DNA of 64,000 nucleotides from Pseudomonas pseudonitroreducens (GCF_021603645.1 NZ_BQHJ01000001.1:851701-915700), one strand, 5' to 3'. Counted from the stretch's first letter, positions 43,409-53,517 are shown. Made by a program: numbers and translations. Notes: a model not told the origin generated them from the sequence alone.

Positions 43409-44422
43409 TCACTGGACGGGCTTGGGTGTGGGCGGCAGGTATTGGCCGCTGATAACCGTCTTGCCGGGGCGATAGATCCGCATTCCGAGATACCAATTGT
43501 CACCTGGGGTGGGTAGCCAGTTGGCCGAGTCGCCGCACTTTTCCTTGGGTCCGTAGCGAACGGTGAAGGTGCCGTCCTTGTTGAAGTTGATCGCGCGATT
43601 ATTGAGGTTGGAATTCTCGCTCTTGAGGTACTTGTCGGCCCCGTACATGGTGAGGGAGAAGAAGCCGCCCTCGAGGAAGTCGGGCCTGGTATAGGTAGCC
43701 TCATAGCATTGCTCGCCACTCAGCCCGTAGTCACGGTAGATGTACACGGCATCCTTGGCTGGCAGCAGCCCCAATGCAACCGATGCACTCAAGCGGAGCA
43801 TCTCAGGCTTGATGACGCCGCGTGGCCCCGAGGTGTCATTGAAGTTCGGGAGTTTGGCTGCTTCTTTCTGGTACTGCGCGCGGAGCGACTTGAGGCTCGC
43901 CTGATCCCAGTCGACGATCTTGTATTCCTCGGGTTTCACGCCTTTGGGCCAATTCACCTTGACGCCATCCTGAATGACTTTGACGTTCCTCGTGTCGTCG
44001 GGATCGCTTGGGTTGATCTGCGTCCGCATGACTACTCCGACGAATTCCGTTTTCGACTTGATCTCGAATGTTCCCGGTGCATAGAACACCTGGTCGGTGT
44101 AGTCGTCGTTCTGCATGATCATGGCCGACTGGTAGCGATTGTCCGCCGACCTGGGCAAGGTGATCGTCGTGCCTTTCGGGGCGTAGAACACTCCGAATGA
44201 GTACACCGTATCGCGGTTCATGGTGACTGCCGGCTGCTTGTCCAGGGGGATGAGTGCACGGTCATGGCGAAAGGCATTGGAACCCACATCGGCCACGATG
44301 TGCTTGTAGGACTCATCCACCTCAGCACGGGCATAGTTTTCAGGTGTCACGGGAATGCCGGCGTAAGCCGTACCCGCATTCAACAAGGCGCTGCAGATCA
44401 GGATCTTTTTCAGATAGGTCAT
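43409..44422 (-). CDS. exported DUF1254/DUF1214-type protein
   Basis: The 337-residue protein has a short signal peptide (ILICSALLNAGTAYA) and family features VTMNRDTVYSFGVFYAPKG in the DUF1254 part and FSLTMYGADKYLKSE in the C-terminal DUF1214 part, ending DNWYLGMRIYRPGKTVI. It lies 142 bp downstream of the third sulfatase on the same strand and may share its transcript. A longer relative is encoded at 56488-57786. These proteins are common near catabolic and envelope genes, but no activity is firmly established. Confidence 0.8.
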   Translation of the reverse strand: MTYLKKILICSALLNAGTAYAGIPVTPENYARAEVDESYKHIVADVGSNAFRHDRALIPLDKQPAVTMNRDTVYSFGVFYAPKGTTITLPRSADNRYQSAMIMQNDDYTDQVFYAPGTFEIKSKTEFVGVVMRTQINPSDPDDTRNVKVIQDGVKVNWPKGVKPEEYKIVDWDQASLKSLRAQYQKEAAKLPNFNDTSGPRGVIKPEMLRLSASVALGLLPAKDAVYIYRDYGLSGEQCYEATYTRPDFLEGGFFSLTMYGADKYLKSENSNLNNRAINFNKDGTFTVRYGPKEKCGDSANWLPTPGDNWYLGMRIYRPGKTVISGQYLPPTPKPVQ

Positions 44423-44479
44423 TGCCTGGGTCCTTGAGTGCCTGCCGTTCGAGGCCTGGTTAGTGCACTACCGCCGAGC

Positions 44480-44551
44480 GCTCAGGCCGCCAGAGGCCTG
44501 AGCCACGTGTCGTGTTCGATAGGACGCGGCCCGGCAGTGACACCGGGCCGC
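44480..44551 (-). terminator. two hairpins between sulfatase 3 and the DUF1254 gene
   Basis: GCGGCCCGG (44526-44534) pairs with CCGGGCCGC (44543-44551), and GCTCAGGCC (44480-44488) pairs with GGCCTGAGC (44495-44503). Both lie in the 142-bp gap after the sulfatase stop. Neither has a clear T-run, so partial read-through into the DUF1254 gene is possible. Confidence 0.5.
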
Positions 44552-44564
44552 CGAGGGGCGGAGA

Positions 44565-46097
44565 TCAGTTCTCCATCGATGCCATGCCGATGCCTCCCGC
44601 GCCTTTCTGCGACGGCGGGAAGTCCTTCATGCTCTTCTCGAATGCCTGGATGTACGGCGCGAGGATCGGGATGATCCAGCTGCGCTGCTGCTGCCAGCGG
44701 AAGTGATCGCCGGCTTCTGGGGAGCGCTCGTAGGGGTCGAGCTTGATGTCGATGACCAGGCCGCCGGGAATCTTCCGGGCATCCTCCATCCACTTGTCCT
44801 TGACTGCGGTGTGGATCTTCCACTGGTCGACGCGGACGGCGTTCATGCTGGTTTCCGCGAAGTAGAAGAATTCATGCCGCTTGGACTTGCCATCGGGCTG
44901 GGTCAGCATGTCGAGCTGGTTGTAGCCGTCGAGGTGATTCTTGAAAGTCTTGCCGCCGACATCGAGGCCGCTCAGCAGTTGCTGCTTCACGTCCGGCTTG
45001 CCGGCGGCGGCCATCAGGGTCGGCAGCCAGTCCTCGGAAGCCATGAACTCGCCGGTCCAGGTGTCGGGCTTGATGTGCTCGGGCCAGCGCGCAAGCATCG
45101 GCACGCGGAAGCCGCCATCCCAGGTGAGGCCTTTCTCGCCGCGGAATGACGCGGCGCCGGAATCCGGCCAGTGCGAGAGGTTGACGCCGTTGTCGGAGGT
45201 GAACAGGACGATGGTGTTCTTGCTCAGGCCTTCCTGGTCGAGGGTATCCAGCAGCTTGCCCACCAGCGAGTCGAGCTGCAGCACCGCGTCGGCGTATTCG
45301 GTGTGCCCGCTCTTGCCCAGCCACTGGTCGCTGACGTGAATCTTCTGGTGCATGCGCGAGGGGTTGAACCAGAGGAAGAACGGCTTGTTGGCCGCCTTCT
45401 GTTTCTTCACCCAGTCGATCGACATAGCGGTGAAGGTGTCGTCGATGGTCTTCATGCGCTCGATGGTGAGCGGCCCTTCGTCGGTGATCTTCTGCTTGCC
45501 CACGCGGCCCCAGCGCGGCTCCTCGGTGGCATCGTCGGTGCTGGTGGCCACGGCGTGGATCATGTTGCGCGGGATGCCGGGGAAGTTCGGGTCTTTCGGG
45601 AAGTTGGTCATCTCGGCGATCTCCATCACGTTGAGGTGATAGAGGAAGCCGTAGAACTCGTCGAAGCCGTGGACGGTCGGCAGGTACTCGTTGCGGTCGC
45701 CAACGTGGGACTTGCCGAACATGCCGGTGGCGTAGCCTTCGGCCTTGAGCAACTGAGCCAGGGTTACGTCGCTGCTCTGCAGGCCGACTTTCGCCCCTGG
45801 CTGGCCGACGGCGGTGAGCCCGGTACGGATCGGGTACTGGCCGGTGATGAACGCGGCGCGCCCGGCCGTGCAGCTGGGCTCGGCGTAGTAGTCGGAGATC
45901 ATCACGCCTTCCTTGGCGATGCGATCGATATTGGGTGTGGTGACGGCTCCCAGGCCGCGGTTGTAGGCCGATACATCCATGGGCGCCATGTCATCGACCA
46001 TGATCACCACGATATTGGGCTTTTCCGCCGCCTGGGCCGAGCCCAGCGCCGCGATGCCCAGGCCGAGACCCAGCAGGACGTCTCTGAGGATGCGCAT
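44565..46097 (-). CDS. exported arylsulfatase-family sulfatase (copy 3)
   Basis: The 510-residue sulfatase has a signal peptide ending SAQAA (about residue 24), metal-binding D35/D36 (VVIMVDDM), catalytic SCTAGR with C76 as the formylglycine precursor, GKSHVGD and FTSDNGVNLSHW. It is more diverged than copies 1 and 2. The ATG at 46097 has GAGG at correct spacing and gives a cleaner signal peptide than the codon at 46109. It is followed by a DUF1254 gene, and an AraC-type regulator gene lies upstream on the same strand. Confidence 0.9.
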   Translation of the reverse strand: MRILRDVLLGLGLGIAALGSAQAAEKPNIVVIMVDDMAPMDVSAYNRGLGAVTTPNIDRIAKEGVMISDYYAEPSCTAGRAAFITGQYPIRTGLTAVGQPGAKVGLQSSDVTLAQLLKAEGYATGMFGKSHVGDRNEYLPTVHGFDEFYGFLYHLNVMEIAEMTNFPKDPNFPGIPRNMIHAVATSTDDATEEPRWGRVGKQKITDEGPLTIERMKTIDDTFTAMSIDWVKKQKAANKPFFLWFNPSRMHQKIHVSDQWLGKSGHTEYADAVLQLDSLVGKLLDTLDQEGLSKNTIVLFTSDNGVNLSHWPDSGAASFRGEKGLTWDGGFRVPMLARWPEHIKPDTWTGEFMASEDWLPTLMAAAGKPDVKQQLLSGLDVGGKTFKNHLDGYNQLDMLTQPDGKSKRHEFFYFAETSMNAVRVDQWKIHTAVKDKWMEDARKIPGGLVIDIKLDPYERSPEAGDHFRWQQQRSWIIPILAPYIQAFEKSMKDFPPSQKGAGGIGMASMEN

Positions 46098-46236
46098 GTA
46101 GAACCTCATTTGTTGGTGAAGTGACCGCCCAATACGAATTGAGACTGCGACCTTCGAGATCCATCGGGAGGGTGAAATCCGTATAGCACAGGGTATTCAT
46201 CTCGGCCCGGCGACCGTCGCCGATTCCGCGAGCCGG

Positions 46237-47307
46237 CTAGCTGCCGGTATGCCCGGCGCTGATGCTGCTGGCTGCCGGGTGACGTTCAGCCGTCCGGTTG
46301 CCGGCCTGCTTGCGGTAGCGTCCGGGTGATACGCCATACCAGCGCTTGAACGAACGGAAGAAGTTGCTCGGGTCGGAGAAGCCCAACTGGAAGGCGATAT
46401 CCAGCAGCGGGCGGGCACTCTGGGTGACGTAGCCCTTGGCCAGGACGGCGCGGCGCTGATCGAGCAGGGTCTTGTACGAGGTGCCTTCGGCGAGCAAGCG
46501 GCGATGCAGGGTGCTGGGGCTGAGGTTGAGCAGGCCGGCGACGCGTTCGCGGGATGGCTCGCCTTCCGGCAGCAACTGTTGCAGCACATCACCGACCTGC
46601 AACGAGATCGACTGCTGGCGGCGTCGCTTCAGGCGCTCCTCCAGATGCTGGCGGTGCATCTCGAAGACCTGGGGGTTGGCCGATGGCAGCGGCGCGTGGA
46701 GGTTGCGCGGCGACAGCTTCAGGCAGTCCATCGGGCTGTCGAAGCGGATCGGGCAATCGAATACGCGCCGGTACAGTTCAAGGTCCGACGGCGCCGGTTG
46801 CGGCCGGCGCAGGCACAGCTGGCGCGGGCGGAACCCGGGGCCGAGCACCCAGCGGCAGAACACCATGGTGGCGCCCAGCATCATGTCGTTGATCGCCTGG
46901 GGAATGGCATGCAGCTGCGGGATCACCTCCAGGCGCAGCGTGCCACCCTCCGCGTCGAGCGTGAGCTCACAGTCGGAAACGTCACTCAGCAACTGCTGGT
47001 AGCGCATGAGATGAGCCAGTGCGTCGGCGAGCGTCGGCGCGGCGAGCATCAGGTAACCGACCTGGTTCATGCAGCCGGGACGGAAGTCCTGGCTGGCGCG
47101 CAGGGCCAGCAGGGGATCGCCGGTGACTTCGCAGGCGAGCGTCCAGAAGCGGGCGATCTGGATGTGAGCAATGCTGGCGTTGCTGTCGCACAGCAGTTCC
47201 GCGGCAATACCACTGCGGGCCAGCAGGTCCTCCACGTCGACGCCGCGCCGTGCGAGCGCTGGCAGCATGCCTTGGAACCATTGGGCGGACGCACTGGGCA
47301 CGGTCAT
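46237..47307 (-). CDS. AraC-family regulator with arabinose-binding-type N-terminal domain
   Basis: The 356-residue protein has an N-terminal regulatory domain of the arabinose-binding type (about 25-210) and a C-terminal double helix-turn-helix (GLLNLSPSTLHRRLLAEGTS; LDIAFQLGFSDPSNFFRSFK, about 260-340). It lies upstream of sulfatase 3 on the same strand with a 139-bp gap and divergent from a TetR gene. It may control sulfatase 3 or the TetR/RND side. A second regulator of the same type is encoded at 61004-62035. Confidence 0.87.
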   Translation of the reverse strand: MTVPSASAQWFQGMLPALARRGVDVEDLLARSGIAAELLCDSNASIAHIQIARFWTLACEVTGDPLLALRASQDFRPGCMNQVGYLMLAAPTLADALAHLMRYQQLLSDVSDCELTLDAEGGTLRLEVIPQLHAIPQAINDMMLGATMVFCRWVLGPGFRPRQLCLRRPQPAPSDLELYRRVFDCPIRFDSPMDCLKLSPRNLHAPLPSANPQVFEMHRQHLEERLKRRRQQSISLQVGDVLQQLLPEGEPSRERVAGLLNLSPSTLHRRLLAEGTSYKTLLDQRRAVLAKGYVTQSARPLLDIAFQLGFSDPSNFFRSFKRWYGVSPGRYRKQAGNRTAERHPAASSISAGHTGS

Positions 47308-47345
47308 GAGGGGGCACCTGACGGGAGGAATTGGGGCGGATAATT

Positions 47346-47358
47346 GTACTTTCCGTAC
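47346..47358. promoter_or_regulatory. possible operator between divergent AraC and TetR genes
   Basis: GTACTTTCCGTAC has GTAC at both ends; on the minus strand AAAGTAC occurs twice at 9-bp spacing. It lies in the 112-bp divergent region in an AT-rich patch and could be a TetR-family site or part of a promoter. Confidence 0.35.
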
Positions 47359-47419
47359 TTTTGTTCAGAATCCTATGCGAGGTATGATCGGGGCGTCAAT
47401 CACCAGCCGATCGAATGCC

Positions 47420-48019
47420 ATGCCTGATCCGAGAGTCCTGCGTAGCCGCCAGAAACTGGCCAATGCCCTGTTCGACCTGATCGGCGAGGGGCAGGCCTAT
47501 CCACCCGCGGTGAACCTCGTTCTGGAGCGTGCCCGCGTGGCACGGGCCACCTTCTATAGCCACTTCACCGACATGGACGCCCTGCTGGCCTGGGAGGTGG
47601 AGCGCCTCCTCGACGAGATCCAGTCCAGCATCGACTGGCAGGGGCAGGCGCAGGATGCTCCGTTCACCGGCCGGGTCGTGCAGGCCGTGCTGGGAAAGGC
47701 GCGCGAACAGACAGCGCTGTTCCGCCTGCTGCTCACTGGCGGCGCCGGGCCGATCCCCCTCGAGCGCTTCTACTCGCGTTTCTACGAGACTTCCCTGGCG
47801 CTGCATCGCCAGCGTTGCGCCGCGCAGAACATCACCCCGGCGATTCCGCTGGAGGTGATCTGCAGCAGCATCAGCGGCCAGATGATCGGCGTGCTGCGCT
47901 GGATGGTGATCCACCAGCCGGACGCCGATATCGAGCAACTGGTGGCGTGGATGCGCAGCATCTATCAGCAGGGCATGAGCCACCTGCTGATGCCGGCGGC
48001 TGACTCCCACGGACAGTGA
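47420..48019 (+). CDS. TetR-family regulator
   Basis: The 199-residue protein has a TetR-type helix-turn-helix (LANALFDLIGEG, then VARATFYSHFTDMDALLAWE, about 10-58) and a helical ligand domain ending near WMRSIYQQGMSHLL. The first recognition region contains a proline-rich YPPAVNLVLERA segment, atypical in sequence but correct in position. It directly precedes the YCF48/RND/DUF1302/DUF1329 cluster on the same strand (gap 90 bp) and is a good candidate for its repressor. The ribosome binding site is weak. Confidence 0.82.
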   Translation: MPDPRVLRSRQKLANALFDLIGEGQAYPPAVNLVLERARVARATFYSHFTDMDALLAWEVERLLDEIQSSIDWQGQAQDAPFTGRVVQAVLGKAREQTALFRLLLTGGAGPIPLERFYSRFYETSLALHRQRCAAQNITPAIPLEVICSSISGQMIGVLRWMVIHQPDADIEQLVAWMRSIYQQGMSHLLMPAADSHGQ

Positions 48020-48109
48020 TTTGAACGGTTTGGACAGGTTCGCCGTCACGGCGAGCGCCATGCTGGGGCAGGAGGCGGCCAATGCCCGGTCCGCCATGAG
48101 GCTTCCCCC

Positions 48110-49228
48110 ATGCACCTGTCCATCCTGTTTTCCGCGCTGCTGCTGGCCAGCGCTGGCGCGCTTGCGGCCCAGCCGCCGGTCGATCGCCTGGAGCGTCCGG
48201 CACCTGATCAACCCAAGGCTGCGCAGCAGTCTTTCAACGACCTGCTGAGCCTGCCCGCAGGCTTGGTCGCGGTCGGTCGCGATGGCCTGATCCTGCAAGG
48301 CGATGGGCGCGGCAACTGGCAGCAGCAGGGCAGCCCTTCCAGCGTGCTGCTGACCGCTGTGCGCGGCCAGCCTGGCCAGGCGCTCTGGGCGACCGGGCAC
48401 GATGGTCTGGTCCTGCGCCAGCTGCCGGGCAAGCCGTGGCAGCGCGTGCTCGATGGTCGGCAGATCAACCAGCTGCTGCAGGACTCCGCGCAGCGCGCGC
48501 TGCAGGCGGCCCAGGCCGCCAGCGATGCCGCGCCGGATGACAGTCAACTGCGCCTGCGACTGGATGATGCGCAGTTCTATGCCGACGACGCCCAGGCCAG
48601 CCAGGACGCCGGACCTGCCCGTCCACTGCTCGACCTGTGGAGTCGTGATGAGCGCCGCAGCTGGGTTGTCGGCGCCTACGGCGTGATGCTCGAAACCGAC
48701 GATGGCGGTGCCCGCTGGCGTCTGCTGGACAACCTGCCGAACCCTGAGCGGCTGCATCTGAACAGCGTGCTGGAAACCGCGCCGGGTGTGCTGCTGGTTG
48801 CCGGTGAGGGAGGGCGCCTGTATCGCTCCGACGATGCCGGGCAGAACTGGGACGCGCTGCGCCAGCTGGGCAATGCCTCGCTGTATCGACTGATTCCGCT
48901 GACCGCGCCGGGCGATGTGCTGGCAGTTGGCTTTGGCGGCTTCGTCGCACGCTCGCAGGACGCCGGTGTTACCTGGCAGAAGCTGCCGGTACCGGCCAAG
49001 GCCAGCCTGTTCGGCGGGACGCGCCTGGACCATGGCGGGGTCCTGCTGGTCGGCCAGGGTGGCAGCCTGCTCTACAGCGACGATCTGCAGACCTTCCGCC
49101 TCTGGCGCGACCCGCAGCAGCGCGGCTGGATGGCGGCCGCTCAGCTCGCCGACGGCAGCATCGAACTGGCCGGACGCCAGGGCCTGCTGCAGCTCAAACG
49201 CCAGGAACTGCTGGAGCGCTTCCAATGA
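48110..49228 (+). CDS. YCF48-like exported beta-propeller protein
   Basis: The 372-residue protein has a signal peptide (LLLASAGALAAQ) and repeated BNR/YCF48-type modules: LLTAVRGQPGQALWATGHDG, SWVVGAYGVMLETDDGGARW, LYRSDDAGQNWDALRQ and FVARSQDAGVTWQKLPV. It is probably a periplasmic beta propeller. Its stop overlaps the RND gene (ATGA), which shows close coupling. Such proteins commonly accompany RND/DUF1302/DUF1329 genes in Pseudomonas, and it may be an assembly or substrate-binding partner. Confidence 0.8.
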   Translation: MHLSILFSALLLASAGALAAQPPVDRLERPAPDQPKAAQQSFNDLLSLPAGLVAVGRDGLILQGDGRGNWQQQGSPSSVLLTAVRGQPGQALWATGHDGLVLRQLPGKPWQRVLDGRQINQLLQDSAQRALQAAQAASDAAPDDSQLRLRLDDAQFYADDAQASQDAGPARPLLDLWSRDERRSWVVGAYGVMLETDDGGARWRLLDNLPNPERLHLNSVLETAPGVLLVAGEGGRLYRSDDAGQNWDALRQLGNASLYRLIPLTAPGDVLAVGFGGFVARSQDAGVTWQKLPVPAKASLFGGTRLDHGGVLLVGQGGSLLYSDDLQTFRLWRDPQQRGWMAAAQLADGSIELAGRQGLLQLKRQELLERFQ

Positions 49229-51609
49229 ACATGCCGGTATCCCACCACGAGCGCCGCTTCATCGGCACCCTCGAACGCGTGCTGTTTTCCCGTCGCCCGC
49301 TGGTCCTGCTGGTGTTCCTGCTGGCCAGTCTGCTGCTTGCCTGGCAAGCCGTGCAGATTCGCCCGGACGCCAGCTTCAGCAAGATGATCCCGCTCAAGCA
49401 TCCGTTCATCCTCAACTACCTGCGCTTCGAGGACATGCTCCGGCCGCAGAGCAACCTGCTCCGGGTGATCGTCGAGAACCCCAGGGGATCGGTGTTCGAG
49501 AAGGGCTTCATGGAGCGCCTGCGGGAAGTCAACGACGCGATCTTCTACCTGCCCGGCGTCGACCGCGGCAACCTGAAATCGCTGTGGACGCCCAACGTGT
49601 TCTGGCAGGAAGTCACCAGCGATGGCCTGCGCGCCGGACGGATCATCCCGGATGGTTATGACGGCGCTGCCGCCTCGCTGGAACAGGTGCGCAGCAACGT
49701 CGCGCGTGCCGGCCTGGTCGGTTCGCTGGTGGCCAACGACGAGCGCTCGGCGATCATTCTCGTGCCGTTGCTGGAGGTTGATCCGCAGACCGGCCAGCAA
49801 CTGGATTACGCCAGCTTCAGCCATGCCCTGGAAGCCAAGGTGCGCGAGCACTTCGATGGTGCGGACAGCCATATTCGGGTGGTCGGCTTTGCCCAGATCA
49901 TCGGCGACCTGATCAGCGGGGCGGGGGTCATCCTCCTGCTGTTCTGCGCCACCCTGGCGCTGATCAGCGTGTTGATCTACCTGTACTGCCGTTGCTGGCG
50001 CAGCACCCTGGTGACCATCGCCACCTGCCTGCTCACGGTGGTCTGGCAACTGGGCCTGTTGCGCCTGCTGGGCGTGGGCCTGGACCCTTACTCGATCCTG
50101 GTGCCGTTCCTGATCTTCTCCATCGCCACCAGTCACGCGGTGCAGAACATCAACCTGATGGCCAGCGAAATGGCCACTGGCGCCACGCGCCTGGAGGCGG
50201 CGCGGAAGAACTTCAGCATCCTGTTCATTCCCGGCTCGATGGCGCTGATCGCCGACGGCATCGGCTTCGCCACCCTGCTGATCATCGACATCGGCGTGAT
50301 CCGCCAGCTGGCGCTCTCCGCCAGCCTCGGTGTGGCGGTGGCCCTGCTGACCAAGATGCTGCTGTTGCCGGTGTTGATGTCGTATGTCGGCGTCAGCCCG
50401 CGCGGGCTGGCCCGGCAACGTCTGCGCGATGCCTCGCCGCGCCCGTTGTGGCGCCTGGTCAGTCGCGTGGTCCGGCCGCGCCCGGCGCTGCTCTGCGTGC
50501 TGGTCAGCGCCGGCCTGCTGGCAGGCTCGATGTACCTGGCGCGCGACCTGCAGATCGGCGACCTGGACCGTGGCGCGCCGGAGTTCCGCGCCACTGCGCG
50601 CTACAACCTGGACAACGCCTACCTGCTGCAGCACTACAGCACCAGCACCGATGTGCTGGTGGTGCTGCTGCATACCCCGGCCGAGCAATGTGCGCGCTTT
50701 GCGGCGGCGGATCTCGCCAGCCTGCTGGAGCAGCGCCTGCGCCAGGTGCCGGGCGTGACCCGCACCGATTCGCTGTACCAGCGCATGCGCCAGGCGATCC
50801 TCGCGCGCAACGAGGCCAATCCGAAGTGGGATGAGCTGTCGCGCGATCGCTTCGTGATGAACGCCGCCCGTTCCAGCGTTTCCAGCGAATTCGCCAGCTC
50901 CGATTGCAGCAGCGTGCCGATCAGCGTGTTCCTCGCCGACCACAAGGCCACGACCCTGGCCGGGCTGGTGAAGGCCATCGAGGCGTTCAACGCGGAGTAT
51001 CAGCTGCCCGAACACGAGCTGCTGATCGCCGGCGGCAACGCGGGCGTCGAGGCAGCGACCAACCAGGTCATCGAGGTGGCCAACCACCGGATGCTGGCGC
51101 TGGTGCTGGGCATCGTCGCGCTGATGGTCTGGTGGGAGTTCCGCTCGCTGCGGGTGACGCTCAGCCTGGTGCTGCCGCTGTACCTCTCGGCGATTCTCTG
51201 CGAGGCGCTGATGGCGCGCATGGGCATGGGCGTGAAGGTCGCCACATTGCCGGTGATCGCGCTCGGGGTGGGCATTGGCGTGGATTATGGCATCTACCTG
51301 TACAGCCGCCTGGACGCCTTCCTCAAGCGCGGCCTGCCGCTGGAACAGGCTTACTTTGAAACCCTGCGCAGCACCGGCACGGCAGTGGCCTTCACCGGCT
51401 TCACCCTGGCACTGGGCGTCGCCACCTGGGTGTTCTCCAGCATCCGCTTCCAGGCCGACATGGGCCTGCTGCTGACGCTGTTGTTCCTCTGGAACATGCT
51501 CGGCGCGCTGCTGTTGCTGCCGGCGCTGGTGGCCCTGCTTTCCAGAGTCAGTCTTTTGAATCGCAAGGTCAGGGCAGGGGAGAAGGAGAGTCTGACAATG
51601 GTGCGGTGA
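49225..51609 (+). CDS. RND-superfamily exporter (MmpL/HpnN-like)
   Basis: The 794-residue inner-membrane protein has 12 predicted helices in two groups with two large periplasmic loops. The second group contains the family motif GVGIGVDYGIYLYSRL. The size and lack of a membrane fusion partner fit the hydrophobe/lipid-exporting RND subgroup rather than multidrug AcrB types (over 1000 residues). It overlaps the YCF48 gene and precedes the outer-membrane DUF1302 and periplasmic DUF1329 genes, which could hand substrates across the envelope. Confidence 0.86.
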   Translation: MNMPVSHHERRFIGTLERVLFSRRPLVLLVFLLASLLLAWQAVQIRPDASFSKMIPLKHPFILNYLRFEDMLRPQSNLLRVIVENPRGSVFEKGFMERLREVNDAIFYLPGVDRGNLKSLWTPNVFWQEVTSDGLRAGRIIPDGYDGAAASLEQVRSNVARAGLVGSLVANDERSAIILVPLLEVDPQTGQQLDYASFSHALEAKVREHFDGADSHIRVVGFAQIIGDLISGAGVILLLFCATLALISVLIYLYCRCWRSTLVTIATCLLTVVWQLGLLRLLGVGLDPYSILVPFLIFSIATSHAVQNINLMASEMATGATRLEAARKNFSILFIPGSMALIADGIGFATLLIIDIGVIRQLALSASLGVAVALLTKMLLLPVLMSYVGVSPRGLARQRLRDASPRPLWRLVSRVVRPRPALLCVLVSAGLLAGSMYLARDLQIGDLDRGAPEFRATARYNLDNAYLLQHYSTSTDVLVVLLHTPAEQCARFAAADLASLLEQRLRQVPGVTRTDSLYQRMRQAILARNEANPKWDELSRDRFVMNAARSSVSSEFASSDCSSVPISVFLADHKATTLAGLVKAIEAFNAEYQLPEHELLIAGGNAGVEAATNQVIEVANHRMLALVLGIVALMVWWEFRSLRVTLSLVLPLYLSAILCEALMARMGMGVKVATLPVIALGVGIGVDYGIYLYSRLDAFLKRGLPLEQAYFETLRSTGTAVAFTGFTLALGVATWVFSSIRFQADMGLLLTLLFLWNMLGALLLLPALVALLSRVSLLNRKVRAGEKESLTMVR

Positions 51610-51657
51610 CCCGTTGCGCGGGCTCCACCAACACTAAAACAAGAAAGGTCTCCTTGC

Positions 51658-53502
51658 ATGAACCGCATCGCTCATCGTCGGCGCGTCCCTGCGTTCCGTC
51701 CGCACCGCCTCGCACTGTTGATCGCCCTCATCGGCAGCCCGGTGCTGGCGGCCGAGTTCCAGCTGGGCGATATCCAGGGACGCGCGAACGGCAAGCTCTC
51801 CCTCGGCGCCCTGTGGAGCGCCGAGGATGCCAACAAGTCCATGATCTACCCGCAGAACGCCCAGGCCATCGGCCAGTCGTTCGACCCCAACGGCGTCGGC
51901 CGCAACAACGACGACCGCCGCCTCAACTACCGCGACAGCGGCACGCTGATCTCCACGCCGCTGAGCTTCATCGGCGAGATGGACCTGAAGTGGCAGAACT
52001 ACGGCCTCTTCACCCGCGCCAAGGCCTGGTACGACTACCGCCTGAACCACGATGAGGTGCCCTGGGGCAGCTCCGCCAATGGCTACGACCACGGCGGGCG
52101 GCTGGACGACAGCCATTACGACGACCTCGCCAAGTTCCAGGGCGTGGAGTTGCTCGACGCCTATGCCTACGGTGATTTCCAGCTCGGCGACAGCGCCCTG
52201 CAGGTACGCGGTGGCAACCAGTCGGTGAACTGGGGCGAATCGCTGTTCTTCCTCAACGGCATCAACAGCATCAACCCGGTGGATGCCGCCGCCCTGCGCC
52301 GGCCGGGCTCCGAGGTCAAGGAGGCGCTGGTCCCGGTGCCGATGCTCTACGGCAACCTCAGCCTGACCAGCAACCTGAGCCTGGAAGCCTTCTACCAGCT
52401 GCAGTGGCGCAAGTCGGTGCTCGAAGGTTGCGGCACCTACTTCGCCGCGGTCGACTACATCTCCGAGGGCTGCAACGCGGTGATGGCGCCCAATGGCGCG
52501 GCGCTGGCCGGCTTCGACGATGGCACGCGCCTGGAGAATGGCGCGTACCTGCGCCGCGCGGGCGACAAGGACCCGCGCGACGACGGCCAGTTCGGTGTCG
52601 CGGCACGTTACTTCATCGATGAACTGGGCACGGAGGTGGCCGGTTACTACCTGAACATCCACAGCCGCACGCCGCTGATCGGTGCGATCAAGGCCAACCG
52701 CGCCAGCGGCGCCAGCTTCAGCCCGACGGACCTGGTGAACAATGCGCAGTACCAGCTGAGCTATCCCGAGGACATCCACGTCATCGGTGCCAGTTTCAAC
52801 AGCAACCTGGCTGGCTGGTCGGTGTTCGGCGAAGTCAGCTTCCGCCCGAACCAGCCGCTGCAACTGCATTCGGGCGATCTCCTGGCGTCCTATGGCGGCC
52901 CGCTGGCGGGCAACCCGGCGTTCCTGCTCAACGACGATTTCCTTGCCACGCCGGCCGGTGGCAGCAATGCGGGTTATGACCGCTTCAACGTCGGCGCCGC
53001 CTCGCTGGGTACGCTGAAGACCTTCGGCAACGTGCTGGGCGCGGAGAACCTGGCGTTCACCGGCGAGGTCGCCTGGCGCTGGGCCAACGGCCTGCCCGAC
53101 AGCGACCAACGCCGCTACGGCCGCACCGAGATGTACGGCTTCTCCCTGCTCGACGGCAGCTGCACCTCGGCGAGCAACCCCTCGGCGGCGAAGAAGGGCT
53201 GCACCGACAAGGGCTTCGTCACCTCCACCGCCTGGGGCATTCGCACCCGCACCCAGCTCAACTACGCGGACGCCTTCGCCGGCGTCAACCTCTCGCCCTA
53301 CCTGGCGCTGGGCTACGACGTGGACGGCTGGTCGTGGGACGGCTCGATCATCGAAAAACGCGTGCAGGGCGCGCTGGGCGTGAAGGCCGACTACCTGTCG
53401 CGCTACAGCGCCGAGCTCTCCTACAACGCCGCCGGTGGCTCGCCGTACTTCCTCGGTGCCGACACCGATTTCATTTCCCTGAGCCTGAGCATGGGCTTCT
53501 AA
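51658..53502 (+). CDS. DUF1302-family outer-membrane protein
   Basis: The 614-residue protein has a signal peptide (LLIALIGSPVLAAEF) and the DUF1302 pattern: N-terminal LGDIQGRANGKLSLGALW, central VRGGNQSVNWGESLFFLNG and LRRPGSEVKEALVPVPML, and a C-terminal barrel ending SLSLSMGF with terminal Phe. A beta-barrel outer-membrane location is likely. It lies 48 bp after the RND gene and 15 bp before the DUF1329 gene. A truncated relative is at 62302-63900, which helps define the missing C-terminus there. Confidence 0.88.
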   Translation: MNRIAHRRRVPAFRPHRLALLIALIGSPVLAAEFQLGDIQGRANGKLSLGALWSAEDANKSMIYPQNAQAIGQSFDPNGVGRNNDDRRLNYRDSGTLISTPLSFIGEMDLKWQNYGLFTRAKAWYDYRLNHDEVPWGSSANGYDHGGRLDDSHYDDLAKFQGVELLDAYAYGDFQLGDSALQVRGGNQSVNWGESLFFLNGINSINPVDAAALRRPGSEVKEALVPVPMLYGNLSLTSNLSLEAFYQLQWRKSVLEGCGTYFAAVDYISEGCNAVMAPNGAALAGFDDGTRLENGAYLRRAGDKDPRDDGQFGVAARYFIDELGTEVAGYYLNIHSRTPLIGAIKANRASGASFSPTDLVNNAQYQLSYPEDIHVIGASFNSNLAGWSVFGEVSFRPNQPLQLHSGDLLASYGGPLAGNPAFLLNDDFLATPAGGSNAGYDRFNVGAASLGTLKTFGNVLGAENLAFTGEVAWRWANGLPDSDQRRYGRTEMYGFSLLDGSCTSASNPSAAKKGCTDKGFVTSTAWGIRTRTQLNYADAFAGVNLSPYLALGYDVDGWSWDGSIIEKRVQGALGVKADYLSRYSAELSYNAAGGSPYFLGADTDFISLSLSMGF

Positions 53503-53517
53503 GCCGGAGATTCCGAC